Assembly (NCBI RefSeq): GCF_024519455.1
Contig: NZ_JALJRY010000001.1
Location: 605,253-669,252, forward strand
DNA length: 64,000 nt
Origin: Streptomyces sp. STR69
Lineage (GTDB): Bacteria > Actinomycetota > Actinomycetes > Streptomycetales > Streptomycetaceae
Direction: 5' to 3'
In this document: one piece after another, positions 48,419-57,479 of the stretch
How the letters are laid out: each line of letters opens with the position of its first letter
Numbering within the stretch: position 1 is the stretch's first letter
The notes under the pieces: generated by a model
Seen by the model: only the letters and a program-made list of their open reading frames with translations
Database searches by the model: none
Told to the model about the DNA's origin: nothing
Position numbers and translations under genes: made by a program

Positions 48419-49699
48419 TCAGTCCGCCACGTCGACGACGCAGGCGTTCGTCTCCACGCCCGCCGCGGTCACGACCTGTACTTCCACCCGCCCGGGCTCG
48501 ACGTCCACGGGGACCGGGACGGTCAGGAGGGTGTCCGTCGGGTTGGAGAAGCCGCCGGCGACCGGGACCAGGGGGACGTGGACGTTGACCGGGCCGATTC
48601 GGACGACCATGCGGGAGAGGCGGTCGGCGGTCTGGGCGCCCGGGGGGACGAAGCCGGCGCCGCGGATCTCGATGTCGTCGCCGGTGCGGATGGGGGCGTC
48701 GAGGTCGCCCGCCTCGCGGGAACGCACCACCGAGAGGATGACCGGGCGGCCCCCCTCCGCGTACTTGCCGGCCAGGTATGTCGCGGCGGAGATCAACACC
48801 ACCACCGCCAAGCCCCAGGGCAGGTCGGGCAGTTGGTCGGGGCGCCGGGCGAGTCTCACGGCCGCGAAGACAAGGGCGACGGCGCTGATCGCGACGTACT
48901 GGATGTCGGCGAAGGTGCCGCGGCCGGCGTCGTCGGTGAGGAGGTCGGCCGCGCGCGGGCGGTCGGCGGGGATCTTCTGGAGGCGCTGGCCGAGGACCCG
49001 CAGGCCGACGACCCGGCGGACGAGTACGGCGATCGCGCAGACCACGGCGAGGACGGTCACCACACCGGCGCCGCGGGCGAGTTCGAGGCCGGAGATGAGG
49101 GCGTCGCGCTCGGCGTGGTCGGAGGCGGCGGCGAGCCGGCCGGCCAGGACAAGCACCGCGTACGCCACGAACAGCACCCAGGACACGGCCACCGCGCGGG
49201 AGGTCGACAGCCGGTTGTCCTCACCGATGACCGGGGCCAGCGCCCCGCCGCGCGCCCGGTGGAACCAGGAGGCGGCGGTCAGGGCACCCGCGATCACGAG
49301 CGCGGCCAGCAGTCCGGCCGTACGGGCCGCCGTCCAGCCAGCGCCGATCGCGGTGAACGCCTGCACCAGAAGCAGTACGACGAAGGCGCCCCACACGGCG
49401 AAGGCCGTGCGGTGCCACAGTCGCGCCAGCCAGGCCCCGCCCTCGGCACGGCCGCGTTCGGCGACGTCGTCGGCGGACTGGGTCAGTTCGTCCGAGACCC
49501 ACTGCCGGGAGGCGGACGCCGAGTGCGCCACCGCCGCGGGCAGGCCCTCGCCGGCCGCGAAGCCGTCCCGCTTGACCAGGAACGCGGCGACCGCGCGCCG
49601 ATGCCCCTCGCGTGCTCCGTGCGGGCAGTCCCCGCAGGTGCAGCCCCCTCCGTGGGCACCGATGTGCTCGCCGCCCTGTCTCGCCTCCTGCACCGCCAC
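48419..49699 (-). CDS. Multi-helix membrane protein with CTCGDC motif
   Basis: A 426-residue protein. The N-terminus has GGGCTCGDCPHG, a possible metal site, then a soluble stretch to about 95. Six predicted helices lie between 98 and 315, and the C-terminal 110 residues are beta-rich and resemble an IPT/TIG-like fold (DDIEIRGAGFVPPG). Start ATG at 49699 is tentative. No assigned function; genes on both sides give no pathway hint. Confidence 0.7.
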   Translation of the reverse strand: MAVQEARQGGEHIGAHGGGCTCGDCPHGAREGHRRAVAAFLVKRDGFAAGEGLPAAVAHSASASRQWVSDELTQSADDVAERGRAEGGAWLARLWHRTAFAVWGAFVVLLLVQAFTAIGAGWTAARTAGLLAALVIAGALTAASWFHRARGGALAPVIGEDNRLSTSRAVAVSWVLFVAYAVLVLAGRLAAASDHAERDALISGLELARGAGVVTVLAVVCAIAVLVRRVVGLRVLGQRLQKIPADRPRAADLLTDDAGRGTFADIQYVAISAVALVFAAVRLARRPDQLPDLPWGLAVVVLISAATYLAGKYAEGGRPVILSVVRSREAGDLDAPIRTGDDIEIRGAGFVPPGAQTADRLSRMVVRIGPVNVHVPLVPVAGGFSNPTDTLLTVPVPVDVEPGRVEVQVVTAAGVETNACVVDVAD

Positions 49700-49917
49700 G
49701 CCCGACGCCTGCCTTCCCCACGACCCTCATGGACCTCGGCCCTCGACCCCGGGCCCTCACGTTCGACGACCGGCTCCGAAGCCTTTGGCCACCGCCTTGC
49801 AACTCCCGCACGACAACAGCGGATTGTGCCCTACGGGACACGGCTCGCGTCCGGCAGGTCTGGTCAGCGCGGGTGAAGCGATCGCCGCCGTGTTGACCCG
49901 GCTGCGAGAATTTCCGT

Positions 49918-50811
49918 ATGGCCGAGATCATCCAGCGCGACGGGACCTGGGCCTTCGACGGCACAACGGTCAGGATCACACCGGGACTTCACCGCTCCGT
50001 GCCCCTGTTCCGGCAGACGTACGGCGAGATCGCGGTGCCCCTCGAAGCCGTCGCGGGCGTCGTCTACGAGCCCGAACGCAGGCGTGGCCGACTGCGGCTG
50101 AGGCTGCGCGAGGGGGCCGATCCGCTGTTGCAGGCGACCGGTGGGCGGCTGCCGGACGCGGCGGATCCGTACCGGCTGATCGTGGACATCGACCGGTCCG
50201 GGGTCGCCGAGTACGTGGCGGAGGAGATCCGGCACGCGCTGCTCCTGGACCAGATCCCCAAGGAACCGACGAAGGCCTATCTGTTGCCGGGCCCGCCGGT
50301 GCCCGTCTCGGTGCGTTCGTCCGACGGCACGGTGTCGTTCGACGGCGCCCAGGTGCGGATCGACTGGGCCGACACCTCCGAGCGCGTGAAGCGTGCCACC
50401 GGGCCGCGGATAGTCGCCGTGGGCGATCTGGTGCAGGTGGAGTGGTTGCCCAACTCCGGTTACGAGGACGGGTTCATGCGGTTCGTGACCCGGGAGACGG
50501 TGTTCTCCAAACTGCCGCCGGAGAAGGACCCGTACGCCCTCGACCTGTGGGGCAGCACCCGCCGTGATCTGCTGACCGCGCTGGTGGCGACGGCGGTGAC
50601 CGCGCGGCTGCCGCATCCGTCGGTCCGTGAGCGGGAGAACGGCGAGTTCACGGACCGTCCGCCGCGAGCGGCCACCGTTCCGTCTTCGGCCGACCATCAC
50701 GACGTACTCCTGCGCAGGCTGCGGGAGTTGGGCGAACTGCACCGGGAAGGGGTGCTCACGGACGAGGAGTTCAGGATGACCAAGGCGGCGGTGCTGCGCG
50801 GTTTCGGATAG
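49918..50811 (+). CDS. DUF4429-SHOCT protein
   Basis: A 297-residue cytoplasmic protein. Two DUF4429 repeats (GTWAFDGTTVRITPG at 9-23 and GTVSFDGAQVRIDWA at 137-151) each fold like a PH-like domain. A SHOCT helix pair closes it (LGELHREGVLTDEEFRMTKA). These proteins have no known activity. GAGAAT (49906-49911) ends 6 nt before the ATG, consistent with a leaderless mRNA. Confidence 0.85.
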   Translation: MAEIIQRDGTWAFDGTTVRITPGLHRSVPLFRQTYGEIAVPLEAVAGVVYEPERRRGRLRLRLREGADPLLQATGGRLPDAADPYRLIVDIDRSGVAEYVAEEIRHALLLDQIPKEPTKAYLLPGPPVPVSVRSSDGTVSFDGAQVRIDWADTSERVKRATGPRIVAVGDLVQVEWLPNSGYEDGFMRFVTRETVFSKLPPEKDPYALDLWGSTRRDLLTALVATAVTARLPHPSVRERENGEFTDRPPRAATVPSSADHHDVLLRRLRELGELHREGVLTDEEFRMTKAAVLRGFG

Positions 50812-50818
50812 GGAGGCG

Positions 50819-51613
50819 TCAGCTGAGGAGGTCGGGTTCGCTGCGGCTGATGTCCTGCCACAGGGGCTGGTAGTTGATCCATGCGACGAGGTCACCGCCG
50901 GTCTGTTCGCGGGTGGCGACGGCGAGTTTGTGGTCGATGAGGAGAGGGCGGCCGGCCGCCTTGGCGAGGAGCTGCACCTGGCAGGAGCGTTCCATGGACA
51001 GGAACCACCAGGCCGCCGCGTCCACCGAGTCGCCGACGGTCAGCAGGCCGTGGTTGCGGAGCACGAGCGCCTTGCGGGAGCCCAGCGCGGCGGCGATCCG
51101 CTTGCCCTCCTCGGCGTCGACGGAGACCCCGCTGTAGGCGTCGTAGAGCGCGTGGTCCTCGTAGAAGGCGCAGCTCTCCTGGCTGATCGGGTCGAGGAAG
51201 TCACCGAGGGCGGAGAGCGCGCGGCCGTGCACGGAGTGGCAGTGGGCGACCGAGACGACGTCCGGGCGGGCGGCGTGGACCTGGGAGTGCACGGTGAAGG
51301 CGGCCTGGTTCACATGGTGGCCGCCCTGGAGGACCTGGCCCTCCGAGTTGGAGAGCACGAGGTCGCTGACGGTGACGTGCCGGAAGGGCATCCCGAAGGG
51401 GTTGACCCAGAAGCAGTCGGTGAACTCGGGGTCGCGGGCGGTGATGTGCCCCGAGACCCCGTCCTCGAAGCCGAGCCGGCCGAACAGACGCAGGGCGCCC
51501 GCGAGCCGTTCCTTGCGGTGCCGGCGTTCGTCCTCGACCGACTCGTGCATCGGCGGCATGGCGAACCGCAGCCGGTCGGTGGGCAGGGGGGAGGGCGGCG
51601 TCGGCCCGTGCAT
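50819..51613 (-). CDS. Class II aldolase/adducin family protein
   Basis: A 264-residue metal-dependent aldolase-like protein. The zinc-binding residues are in SVAHCHSVHGRAL and VLRNHGLLTVG; a Glu is in ISQESCAFYED. The family includes fuculose-phosphate aldolase and sugar-phosphate epimerases, but also proteins of unknown substrate; no sugar genes lie near. ATG at 51613 follows GCTGGAGGACCG. Confidence 0.85.
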   Translation of the reverse strand: MHGPTPPSPLPTDRLRFAMPPMHESVEDERRHRKERLAGALRLFGRLGFEDGVSGHITARDPEFTDCFWVNPFGMPFRHVTVSDLVLSNSEGQVLQGGHHVNQAAFTVHSQVHAARPDVVSVAHCHSVHGRALSALGDFLDPISQESCAFYEDHALYDAYSGVSVDAEEGKRIAAALGSRKALVLRNHGLLTVGDSVDAAAWWFLSMERSCQVQLLAKAAGRPLLIDHKLAVATREQTGGDLVAWINYQPLWQDISRSEPDLLS

Positions 51614-51732
51614 CGGTCCTCCAGCACTGGGTTTGTTGTAAGGGCGAGAAGTTACCGCCGGTCGGTCGAAAAGGGCAGTGCAGGTCAGTAAAGAGGACAG
51701 AGGTTGTCGGTTATCGGCGGAAGACTCGCCGT

Positions 51733-52206
51733 ATGACAGCGAACTGGGCCACCTTCATCGCCGCCGAACCGGATCTCGCCGCGACCGTCGAGGAGCGGTT
51801 CGGCGCCTTCACGCATCACGTCCTGGCGACCCTGCGCAAGGACGGGTCGCCGCGTACGACCGGGCTCGAAGTGCGTTTCCTGGACGGCGAGTTGTGGCTC
51901 GGGATGATGCCCGACTCGCTCAAGGCGTTGGATCTGCGGCGTGATGCGCGCTTCGCGCTCCAGGCGAACCCGGGGCCGGGTACGGACACTCACGGCGGGG
52001 ACGTACGGGTGAGCGGGCGGGCGGTGGAGGTGACGGATGCCGGGGTGAAGGGGGCGTACAGCAAAGAGGTGGAACCGCCGGAGCCGTTCCACCTCTTCCG
52101 CACCGAGGTGACGGAGGTCGTGCGGACCTACGTCGAGGACGAGAAGTACCTCGTCGTGCAGGTCTGGAAGCCGGGAGAGCCGGTGCGGACCCTCAAGCGG
52201 ACCTGA
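51733..52206 (+). CDS. Pyridoxamine 5'-phosphate oxidase family protein
   Basis: A 157-residue protein with the split-barrel flavin-binding fold (HHVLATLRKDGSPRTTGLEV, LWLGMMPDSLKALDL). Such actinobacterial proteins bind FMN or F420; neither is decidable here. AAGACT (51721-51726) ends 6 nt before the ATG, so a leaderless transcript is plausible. TTGTCGGTT, 8 nt upstream of that box, is a weak relative of the damage-promoter motif. Confidence 0.85.
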   Translation: MTANWATFIAAEPDLAATVEERFGAFTHHVLATLRKDGSPRTTGLEVRFLDGELWLGMMPDSLKALDLRRDARFALQANPGPGTDTHGGDVRVSGRAVEVTDAGVKGAYSKEVEPPEPFHLFRTEVTEVVRTYVEDEKYLVVQVWKPGEPVRTLKRT

Positions 52207-52224
52207 TCGTCGTCAACAGCGGGA

Positions 52225-53793
52225 CTACTCCCACTCGATGGTGCCCGGGGGCTTCGAGGTGATGTCGAGGACGACTCGGTTGACGTCGGCGACCTCGTTG
52301 GTGATGCGGGTGGAGATCTTCGCGAGGACGTCGTACGGCAGGCGCGACCAGTCGGCCGTCATGGCGTCCTCGGAGGAGACCGGGCGCAGGACGATCGGGT
52401 GGCCGTAGGTGCGGCCGTCGCCCTGGACGCCGACGCTGCGGACGTCCGCGAGGAGGACCACCGGGCACTGCCAGATGTCGCGGTCGAGGCCGGCCGCGGT
52501 CAGTTCCTCGCGGGCAATGGCGTCGGCGTCGCGGAGCAGGTCGAGGCGGTCCTTGGTGACCTCGCCGACGATACGGATGCCGAGGCCGGGGCCGGGGAAG
52601 GGCTGGCGCTGGACGATCTCGTCCGGCAGGCCGAGCTCCTGGCCGACCATGCGGACCTCGTCCTTGAACAGCTTGCGCAGCGGTTCGACCAGCTCGAATT
52701 CGAGGTCTTCCGGGAGGCCGCCGACGTTGTGGTGGGACTTGATGTTCGCGGTGCCGGTGCCGCCGCCGGACTCGACGACGTCCGGGTACAGGGTGCCCTG
52801 GACCAGGAAGGCGACCTCGGGGCCCTCGTCCGCGATGATGTCGGCCTGTGCCTGCTCGAAGACGCGGATGAACTCGCGGCCGATGATCTTCCGCTTCTGC
52901 TCCGGGTCGGAGACCCCGGCGAGCGCGGTGAGGAAGCGCTCCTCGGCGTCGACGACGACGAGCTTGACGCCGGTCGCGGCCACGAAGTCCTTCTCGACCT
53001 GTTCGGTCTCGCCCTTGCGCATCAGACCGTGGTCGACGTAGACGCAGGTCAGCTGGTCGCCGATGGCGCGGGCGACGAGCGCCGCCGCTACGGCGGAGTC
53101 GACACCGCCGGACAGGCCGCAGATGGCGCGCTTGTCGCCGACCTGCTCGCGGATGAGGGCGACCTGCTCGTCGATGACGTTGCCGGTCGTCCAGTCCGGG
53201 GTGAGGCCCGCGCCCCGGTACAGGAAGTGCTCCAGGACCTGCTGGCCGTGCGTGGAGTGCATGACCTCGGGGTGGTACTGGACGCCGTAGAGCTTCTTCT
53301 CGTCGTTCTCGAAGGCGGCGACCGGGACGACGTCCGTGGACGCGGTGACCGTGAAGCCCTCGGGGGCGGCGGAGCAGGCGTCGCCGTGGGACATCCACAC
53401 CGACTGCTCGTCCGGGGTGCCCTCGAAGAGGGTGGAGGACGACCGGGAGACGTGCAGGGGCGTACGGCCGTACTCGCGGGCGCCGGTGTTGTCGACGGTG
53501 CCGCCGAGGGTGGTCGCCATCAGCTGGAAGCCGTAGCACATGCCGAAGACGGGGACGCCGGCCTCGAAGAGTTCGCGGTCCAGGCGGGGGGCGCCCTCCG
53601 CGTACACGGACGAGGGGCCGCCGGAGAGGATGATCGCCGCCGGGTTCTTGGCGAGCATCTCCGCGACCGGCATGGTGCTCGGCACGATCTCGCTGTAGAC
53701 CCGGGCCTCGCGGACGCGGCGGGCGATGAGCTGGGCGTACTGCGCGCCGAAGTCGACGACCAGGACGGTGTCGGGGGCGGGGGTCGCTGACAC
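52225..53793 (-). CDS. guaA: GMP synthase (glutamine-hydrolysing)
   Basis: A 522-residue enzyme converting XMP to GMP. The glutaminase half has the nucleophile in FGMCYGFQL and His/Glu in YGVQYHPEV. The synthetase half has the PP-loop [15 protein letters not shown] and ends in [11 protein letters not shown] at 53793 with GGAAGG upstream gives the expected start [16 protein letters not shown]; the open frame extends about 950 bp further without similarity. With purH and purN it is the third purine gene in the window. Confidence 0.97.
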   Translation of the reverse strand: MSATPAPDTVLVVDFGAQYAQLIARRVREARVYSEIVPSTMPVAEMLAKNPAAIILSGGPSSVYAEGAPRLDRELFEAGVPVFGMCYGFQLMATTLGGTVDNTGAREYGRTPLHVSRSSSTLFEGTPDEQSVWMSHGDACSAAPEGFTVTASTDVVPVAAFENDEKKLYGVQYHPEVMHSTHGQQVLEHFLYRGAGLTPDWTTGNVIDEQVALIREQVGDKRAICGLSGGVDSAVAAALVARAIGDQLTCVYVDHGLMRKGETEQVEKDFVAATGVKLVVVDAEERFLTALAGVSDPEQKRKIIGREFIRVFEQAQADIIADEGPEVAFLVQGTLYPDVVESGGGTGTANIKSHHNVGGLPEDLEFELVEPLRKLFKDEVRMVGQELGLPDEIVQRQPFPGPGLGIRIVGEVTKDRLDLLRDADAIAREELTAAGLDRDIWQCPVVLLADVRSVGVQGDGRTYGHPIVLRPVSSEDAMTADWSRLPYDVLAKISTRITNEVADVNRVVLDITSKPPGTIEWE

Positions 53794-53949
53794 GGGAGCG
53801 TGGCCTTCCGGCGGTGGGGCGGGGGTCTGGGTACCGATTCTAACGGGGGTCGCGTGGGACACCTCGCCGTATGCCGGGGGCTCCGCCCCCAGACCCCAGG
53901 GCCTGTGCCCGCCCACCACCCGTCTCGGTCCGCCGCAGAGGTCCTGTGG

Positions 53950-54088
53950 CATACTCGCCCCATGCTCACGCACCCGACCTTCCTCTTTACCTATGGCAAC
54001 CGGTCCGCCGGCTGCCATGGTCGTGCTGCTTGAGCCACTGACAAGCGACTTCCCAGGCGCCCCGGACCGACAGGTCCGGGGCGCCTGG
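53950..54088 (+). promoter_or_regulatory. Transcription attenuator of the chorismate mutase gene
   Basis: CATACT (53950-53955) serves as a -10 box. A leader peptide follows, then a terminator of 16 perfect base pairs (54053-54068 with 54073-54088, loop GACA) followed by TGTTT. A pause hairpin (GGCA...CCGG with CCGG...TGCC, 53995-54016) and an antiterminator (CGGTCCG 54001-54007 with CGGACCG 54063-54069) exclude each other, as in classical ribosome-mediated attenuation. Confidence 0.75.
53962..54033 (+). CDS. Leader peptide [23 protein letters not shown]
   Basis: A 23-residue frame: [20 protein letters not shown] then RAA. Two Phe and one Tyr codon stand within five codons (TTC CTC TTT ACC TAT). 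TTT and TAT are very rare in this genome, which fits a control role. The ATG is 6 nt after the -10, so it is leaderless. Stalling at low Phe-tRNA would leave the antiterminator half at 54001 free and allow read-through to chorismate mutase. Confidence 0.7.
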   Translation: MLTHPTFLFTYGNRSAGCHGRAA

Positions 54089-54138
54089 TGTTTCCCGGTC
54101 CGGCCGGTCCTGTGCGCTCCCACCACAAGGAGCCCGGA

Positions 54139-54396
54139 ATGACCACCTCCACCCCCGAGCAGACCATCGCCGACGCCCGTGAGCGCATCGACGCCCTCGA
54201 CGACCGGATCATCGGGCTGATCCAGGAACGGGTCGCCGTGTCCGCCGTCGTCCAGGAGACGCGGATCGCCTCCGGCGGCCGGCGCGTGCATCTGTCCCGG
54301 GAGAACGAGATCCTCGGCCGCTACCGGGACGCGCTCGGCAAGCCCGGCACCTCGCTCGCGATGACGCTGCTCGAACTGTCCCGGGGGCGGATCTGA
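54139..54396 (+). CDS. Chorismate mutase (AroQ class)
   Basis: An 85-residue helical enzyme converting chorismate to prephenate, the branch step to phenylalanine and tyrosine. The pattern [27 protein letters not shown] and the later R(V)HLSRENEIL match AroQ mutases (Arg and Lys/Arg contacts in helix 1 and the 50s). ATG at 54139 follows AAGGAGCCCGGA. It is preceded by an aromatic-amino-acid attenuator (53950-54088). Confidence 0.93.
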   Translation: MTTSTPEQTIADARERIDALDDRIIGLIQERVAVSAVVQETRIASGGRRVHLSRENEILGRYRDALGKPGTSLAMTLLELSRGRI

Positions 54397-54922
54397 GTTC
54401 GAGCCCCGTCTCACCCGTACGGCGCGTGACCGCTTCGCGAACGACTTCGTTGGTGGTGGTGTCCGTGCCAGCCAGGGGCGGGCCCGAAAGAACCACGCGT
54501 GGCTCGCTGGGGCGATGAGACGTACGGATCGTGCCGTACGTCGTGGGACCTCGCTCCAGGGTCGTGACCGGACGGCAGGGGACAGCAGCCCGGTCACCCA
54601 AGAGAACGGTCGGCTCCGGGGACGCCCGGGGCCGCCCGGCGGAAACTGCAAAAATGCACAAAGCCGGATCGAACGGTTGCGGTGGCCGTCTCCATCCAGC
54701 ACGATGCGTAGAAGCCCCCCGAACGTCCCGCTGAGCCCCAAGTCCCAAAGCAGTCAACCGCATTGCGGTGCACCGTCCCACTGCCAAAGGTCGAGACCAA
54801 GCGCGCGCCCCAGGTGCGCCGGGGCGCCGACCGGGGGCACTTCAGACAACTTGAGACCAGCGGCGCAACCCCCCGGCGCCGCTCCCAGGCACCGGCGCTG
54901 CCCTGACGTCGGTGCTGACGGA
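54397..54922. other. Long non-coding interval after chorismate mutase
   Basis: About 525 bp without a credible gene on either strand. An 8-bp hairpin (ACGTACGG 54520-54527 with 54534-54541) and an AT-rich run GCAAAAATGCACAAAG near 54646 stand out. A small RNA or lost gene is possible. Confidence 0.4.
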
Positions 54923-54957
54923 GAAGGGCCCCGCGGCTCCGTCCCGCGGGGCCCTTC
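54923..54957. terminator. Terminator after the gene at 54976
   Basis: Perfect 14-bp arms (GAAGGGCCCCGCGG 54923-54936 with 54944-54957) and a 7-nt loop, 18 bp past the stop of the minus-strand gene. Confidence 0.8.
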
Positions 54958-54975
54958 GCTTGCGTTCTTGCGCTC

Positions 54976-56106
54976 CTAGGTCCGGCTCACCGTCCCGCAG
55001 GTGCCCTGGTCCTTGCTGATGTCCTTGCTGCGGTCGTACGGGTCCGTCGTCGGGCCCGAGGGCGTCGCGCCCGTGGGGGACGACGTGGTGTCGGAGTCGA
55101 ACTGCGGGTGGAGATAACCGTCGTAGACGTCGCAGGCCGAGTTGCCGAAGTCCGCGTTGTTGAGGGTGAGGGTCAGCAGGCCGGGGGTGACCTGGTAGCG
55201 GGCGGGGTCGAGGATCTCGACGTCGATCACCCGGCGGACGATGCTGCGGGCGACCTCGGTGGAGCCGTCGGTCCGGACCAGCGGGTAGACGAAGGTGTAG
55301 TCGGAGTGGATGGTGACGCCCCCGCTGGAGTCCTTCGCGAAGGTGGTGCGTCCGCGCGTCTTCACCACCTTGCCGACCAGTCGTACGTCCTTGGGGTCGA
55401 AACGGCTGAACAGCAGTGTGGGGTCGTCGGCCTTGGTCGGGGCGGCCAGGGACGCCTTCAACTGGTCGAGCACTTTGGGCTGTTTCGGGTCGAGGACCGC
55501 GAGCGCGGCCGACGGGCGGTCGCCGCGGATCGTCTTCGGGTCGAGGTTGGCGGCGACGAGCAGGATCTTCGTCTGCTGGAGGGCCAGTTCGACCCGGTCC
55601 TTCGAGATCGTCCCTATGCCCTTCGCCTTCGGCAGGATGATGCCGGCCACGCCGTCGGCCCAGTTCAGGGCGGGTGAACCGGCGAACGGCCGGTCCAGGG
55701 TGGGGGTTTGGGGGTCCACGGTGGAGGGCGCGGCAGTCGGGGCGGCGGTCTCCGGCGCGAGCGGAGAGGCCGAGTCGGAGTGACCCTTGCCGAAGGGGTC
55801 GCCGGGCAGCAGCGAGGGTTTCATCGCGACCACGGCGACGGCCACGGCGAGCGGGATACCGAGGACGGCCCACAGGCGGCGCCTGCGCCGGGCCCTCCCG
55901 TTCATCTCCTGCCAGGCCGGACCGGTCCGCCAGCCCTCGGGCTGCTCGGCCTTCTTCAGTCGTTCGGTCACCTCGCGGGCGCGCGCGGAGGGTTCCTTCT
56001 GTGCGGAAGCCCGGATGTCACGCTCCGTGTCACGGGCGAACTTGTCCCAGACGTCGTCGGGGATCTCCGGGGTCGAGGACGGTTCCTCGGACGGTTTGTC
56101 AGACAC
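54976..56106 (-). CDS. Membrane-anchored protein of unknown function
   Basis: About 376 residues. A charged cytoplasmic part (VSDKPSEEPSSTPEIPDDVW..., helical to residue 70), one transmembrane helix (about 77-97) and an outer domain of about 270 residues (DRPFAGSPALNWADGV, then FVYPLVRTDGSTEVARSIVR), beta-rich, with two Cys near the C-terminus. Similar unnamed proteins occur throughout Streptomyces. GTG at 56106 is the best start by composition, although its ribosome site is weak; the frame stays open to 56202. Confidence 0.72.
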   Translation of the reverse strand: MSDKPSEEPSSTPEIPDDVWDKFARDTERDIRASAQKEPSARAREVTERLKKAEQPEGWRTGPAWQEMNGRARRRRRLWAVLGIPLAVAVAVVAMKPSLLPGDPFGKGHSDSASPLAPETAAPTAAPSTVDPQTPTLDRPFAGSPALNWADGVAGIILPKAKGIGTISKDRVELALQQTKILLVAANLDPKTIRGDRPSAALAVLDPKQPKVLDQLKASLAAPTKADDPTLLFSRFDPKDVRLVGKVVKTRGRTTFAKDSSGGVTIHSDYTFVYPLVRTDGSTEVARSIVRRVIDVEILDPARYQVTPGLLTLTLNNADFGNSACDVYDGYLHPQFDSDTTSSPTGATPSGPTTDPYDRSKDISKDQGTCGTVSRT

Positions 56107-56313
56107 CAGGTAGTTGTAGGCGCCCGAAAGCGTGTTCACAAGAAGAACTTGGGTGTGACACAGCCCACATAAGAATCCGGTGAGGTTGACACAACCCTTC
56201 ACAGGTTTCCCGGGTCACACCTGCAGAACAAGGGCCACACCCGCGCCCCACACGCGGAGCCCTCCGCCCAGCGTGCTGCGCTGTCGCAGCACTCCGGACT
56301 TCTTGAGGACTTC

Positions 56314-57378
56314 ATGAAGCTTCGCCGTGTCATGGCCACGGTCGCCGCGACGGCCGCCATAGCCCCCCTCGCCCTGCTGTCGGCGCCGGCCGCGTTCGCC
56401 GACGGCGACTCGCCGGACACGTCGGTCACCAGCCCCGCGGCCGAGGACAGCAGCCCGGCGGCGGACGCGAGCACCCCCGCCGCCGACGACAGCACTCCCG
56501 CGTCGGACACGAGCAGCCCGGCGGCCGACGACAGCAGCCCCGCCTCGGACACCAGCTCCCCGGCCGCGGACACCAGCAGCCCCGCCGCGTCGGGCACCCC
56601 GAGCGGGAGCGCGTCGCCGAGCCCGTCCGCGTCGCCGAGCAAGCCGTCCGGCGACTTCGACCCGTACGCGGACTGCAAGACGTTCGACGTGGACGAGAAG
56701 CTCACCGCGTCGATCACCGGGCTGCCGAACAAGATCGTCGCCGGTTCCGGCTGGCACAACTTCAAGTTCGTGGTGAACAACGCCTCGGACAAGGACCTGC
56801 AGAACGTCTGGATCAACGCGCTCACCGAGTACAGCGACGAGGTGAACGACAACGCGTCGCTGCTCCTGGGCCTGGCCGAGATCCAGCTGAAGCAGGACGG
56901 CAAGTGGACCGACTCCTACCAGCAGACCGTCGGCTCCGGCAGCAGCCAGACCACGCTGTCCGGAAGCGTCGTCGCGGTTCTTCCCACTCTGGAGAAGCAG
57001 TCCACGACCACGCTCGACCTGCGCGTGATGATCAAGCCCAAGGCCCCCGCGGGCTCGTCGTTCGCGCTGAGCCAGGCGGTGTACGCGGGCAACGGTGACT
57101 CCTGCTACGGCAACGGGGACTTCTACGAGTTCTCCGTGCTCGCCGCCGGCAGCAGCGACCCGGGCGACGGCGAGGCCAAGCCGACCGGCCAGAAGCCGAC
57201 CGGGACCGACGAGGACCTGAAGCCGCAGGGCGGGGTCAACGAGGCCACCGGCAACCTCGCCGAGACCGGCTCCAGCTCCGCCCTGCCGGTGATCGGCCTG
57301 GTGGGCGGCGCGGCCGTCGTCGCGGGTGCCGCCGCCGTGGTCATGGTGCGCCGCCGCAAGACCGGAGAGAGCGCGTAA
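56314..57378 (+). CDS. Sortase-anchored surface protein (LAETG)
   Basis: A 354-residue wall protein: signal peptide with a hydrophobic core ending in SAPAAFADG (cleavage about 29-30), a low-complexity Ser/Pro/Ala/Asp region (30-105) built from SSPAAD/TPAAD units, a globular domain (110-290), and the C-terminal sorting signal LAETG (about 324) with a hydrophobic helix and RRRKTGESA. LAXTG-type signals are used by class E sortases in Streptomyces. Function of the domain is unknown. Confidence 0.87.
   Translation: MKLRRVMATVAATAAIAPLALLSAPAAFADGDSPDTSVTSPAAEDSSPAADASTPAADDSTPASDTSSPAADDSSPASDTSSPAADTSSPAASGTPSGSASPSPSASPSKPSGDFDPYADCKTFDVDEKLTASITGLPNKIVAGSGWHNFKFVVNNASDKDLQNVWINALTEYSDEVNDNASLLLGLAEIQLKQDGKWTDSYQQTVGSGSSQTTLSGSVVAVLPTLEKQSTTTLDLRVMIKPKAPAGSSFALSQAVYAGNGDSCYGNGDFYEFSVLAAGSSDPGDGEAKPTGQKPTGTDEDLKPQGGVNEATGNLAETGSSSALPVIGLVGGAAVVAGAAAVVMVRRRKTGESA
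56427..56625. repeat. Ser/Pro/Ala-coding repeat region
   Basis: Imperfect repeats of 18-30 bp encode SPAADxS/TPAADxS units in the stalk of the surface protein. Confidence 0.55.
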
Positions 57379-57404
57379 CACCTAGCACGTAGCTCGCTCG
57401 GCAA

Positions 57405-57442
57405 AGAAGGACCTGCGCTCGGAGGGGGGCGCAGGTCCTTCT
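57405..57442. terminator. Terminator after the surface-protein gene
   Basis: AGAAGGACCTGCGC (57405-57418) pairs fully with 57429-57442 around a 10-nt loop, 27 bp past the stop and between convergent genes. Confidence 0.85.
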
Positions 57443-57479
57443 GCACGTCTCTGCCTCTACGGCAACCACCGCTGGTCGC

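Noticed and set aside
54037..54045. TTGTCAGTG on the minus strand inside the chorismate mutase attenuator
   Set aside because: Eight nt downstream it reads AGCACG rather than TAN3T, and no gene starts nearby on that strand; chance occurrence.
54396..54420. GTTCGAGCCCCGTC, resembling a tRNA T-loop
   Set aside because: It overlaps the end of the chorismate mutase gene, and no cloverleaf or acceptor stem can be built around it.
54594..54800. 68-residue minus-strand frame MVSTFGSG...
   Set aside because: No ribosome site, no family similarity, and composition unlike genes of this window.
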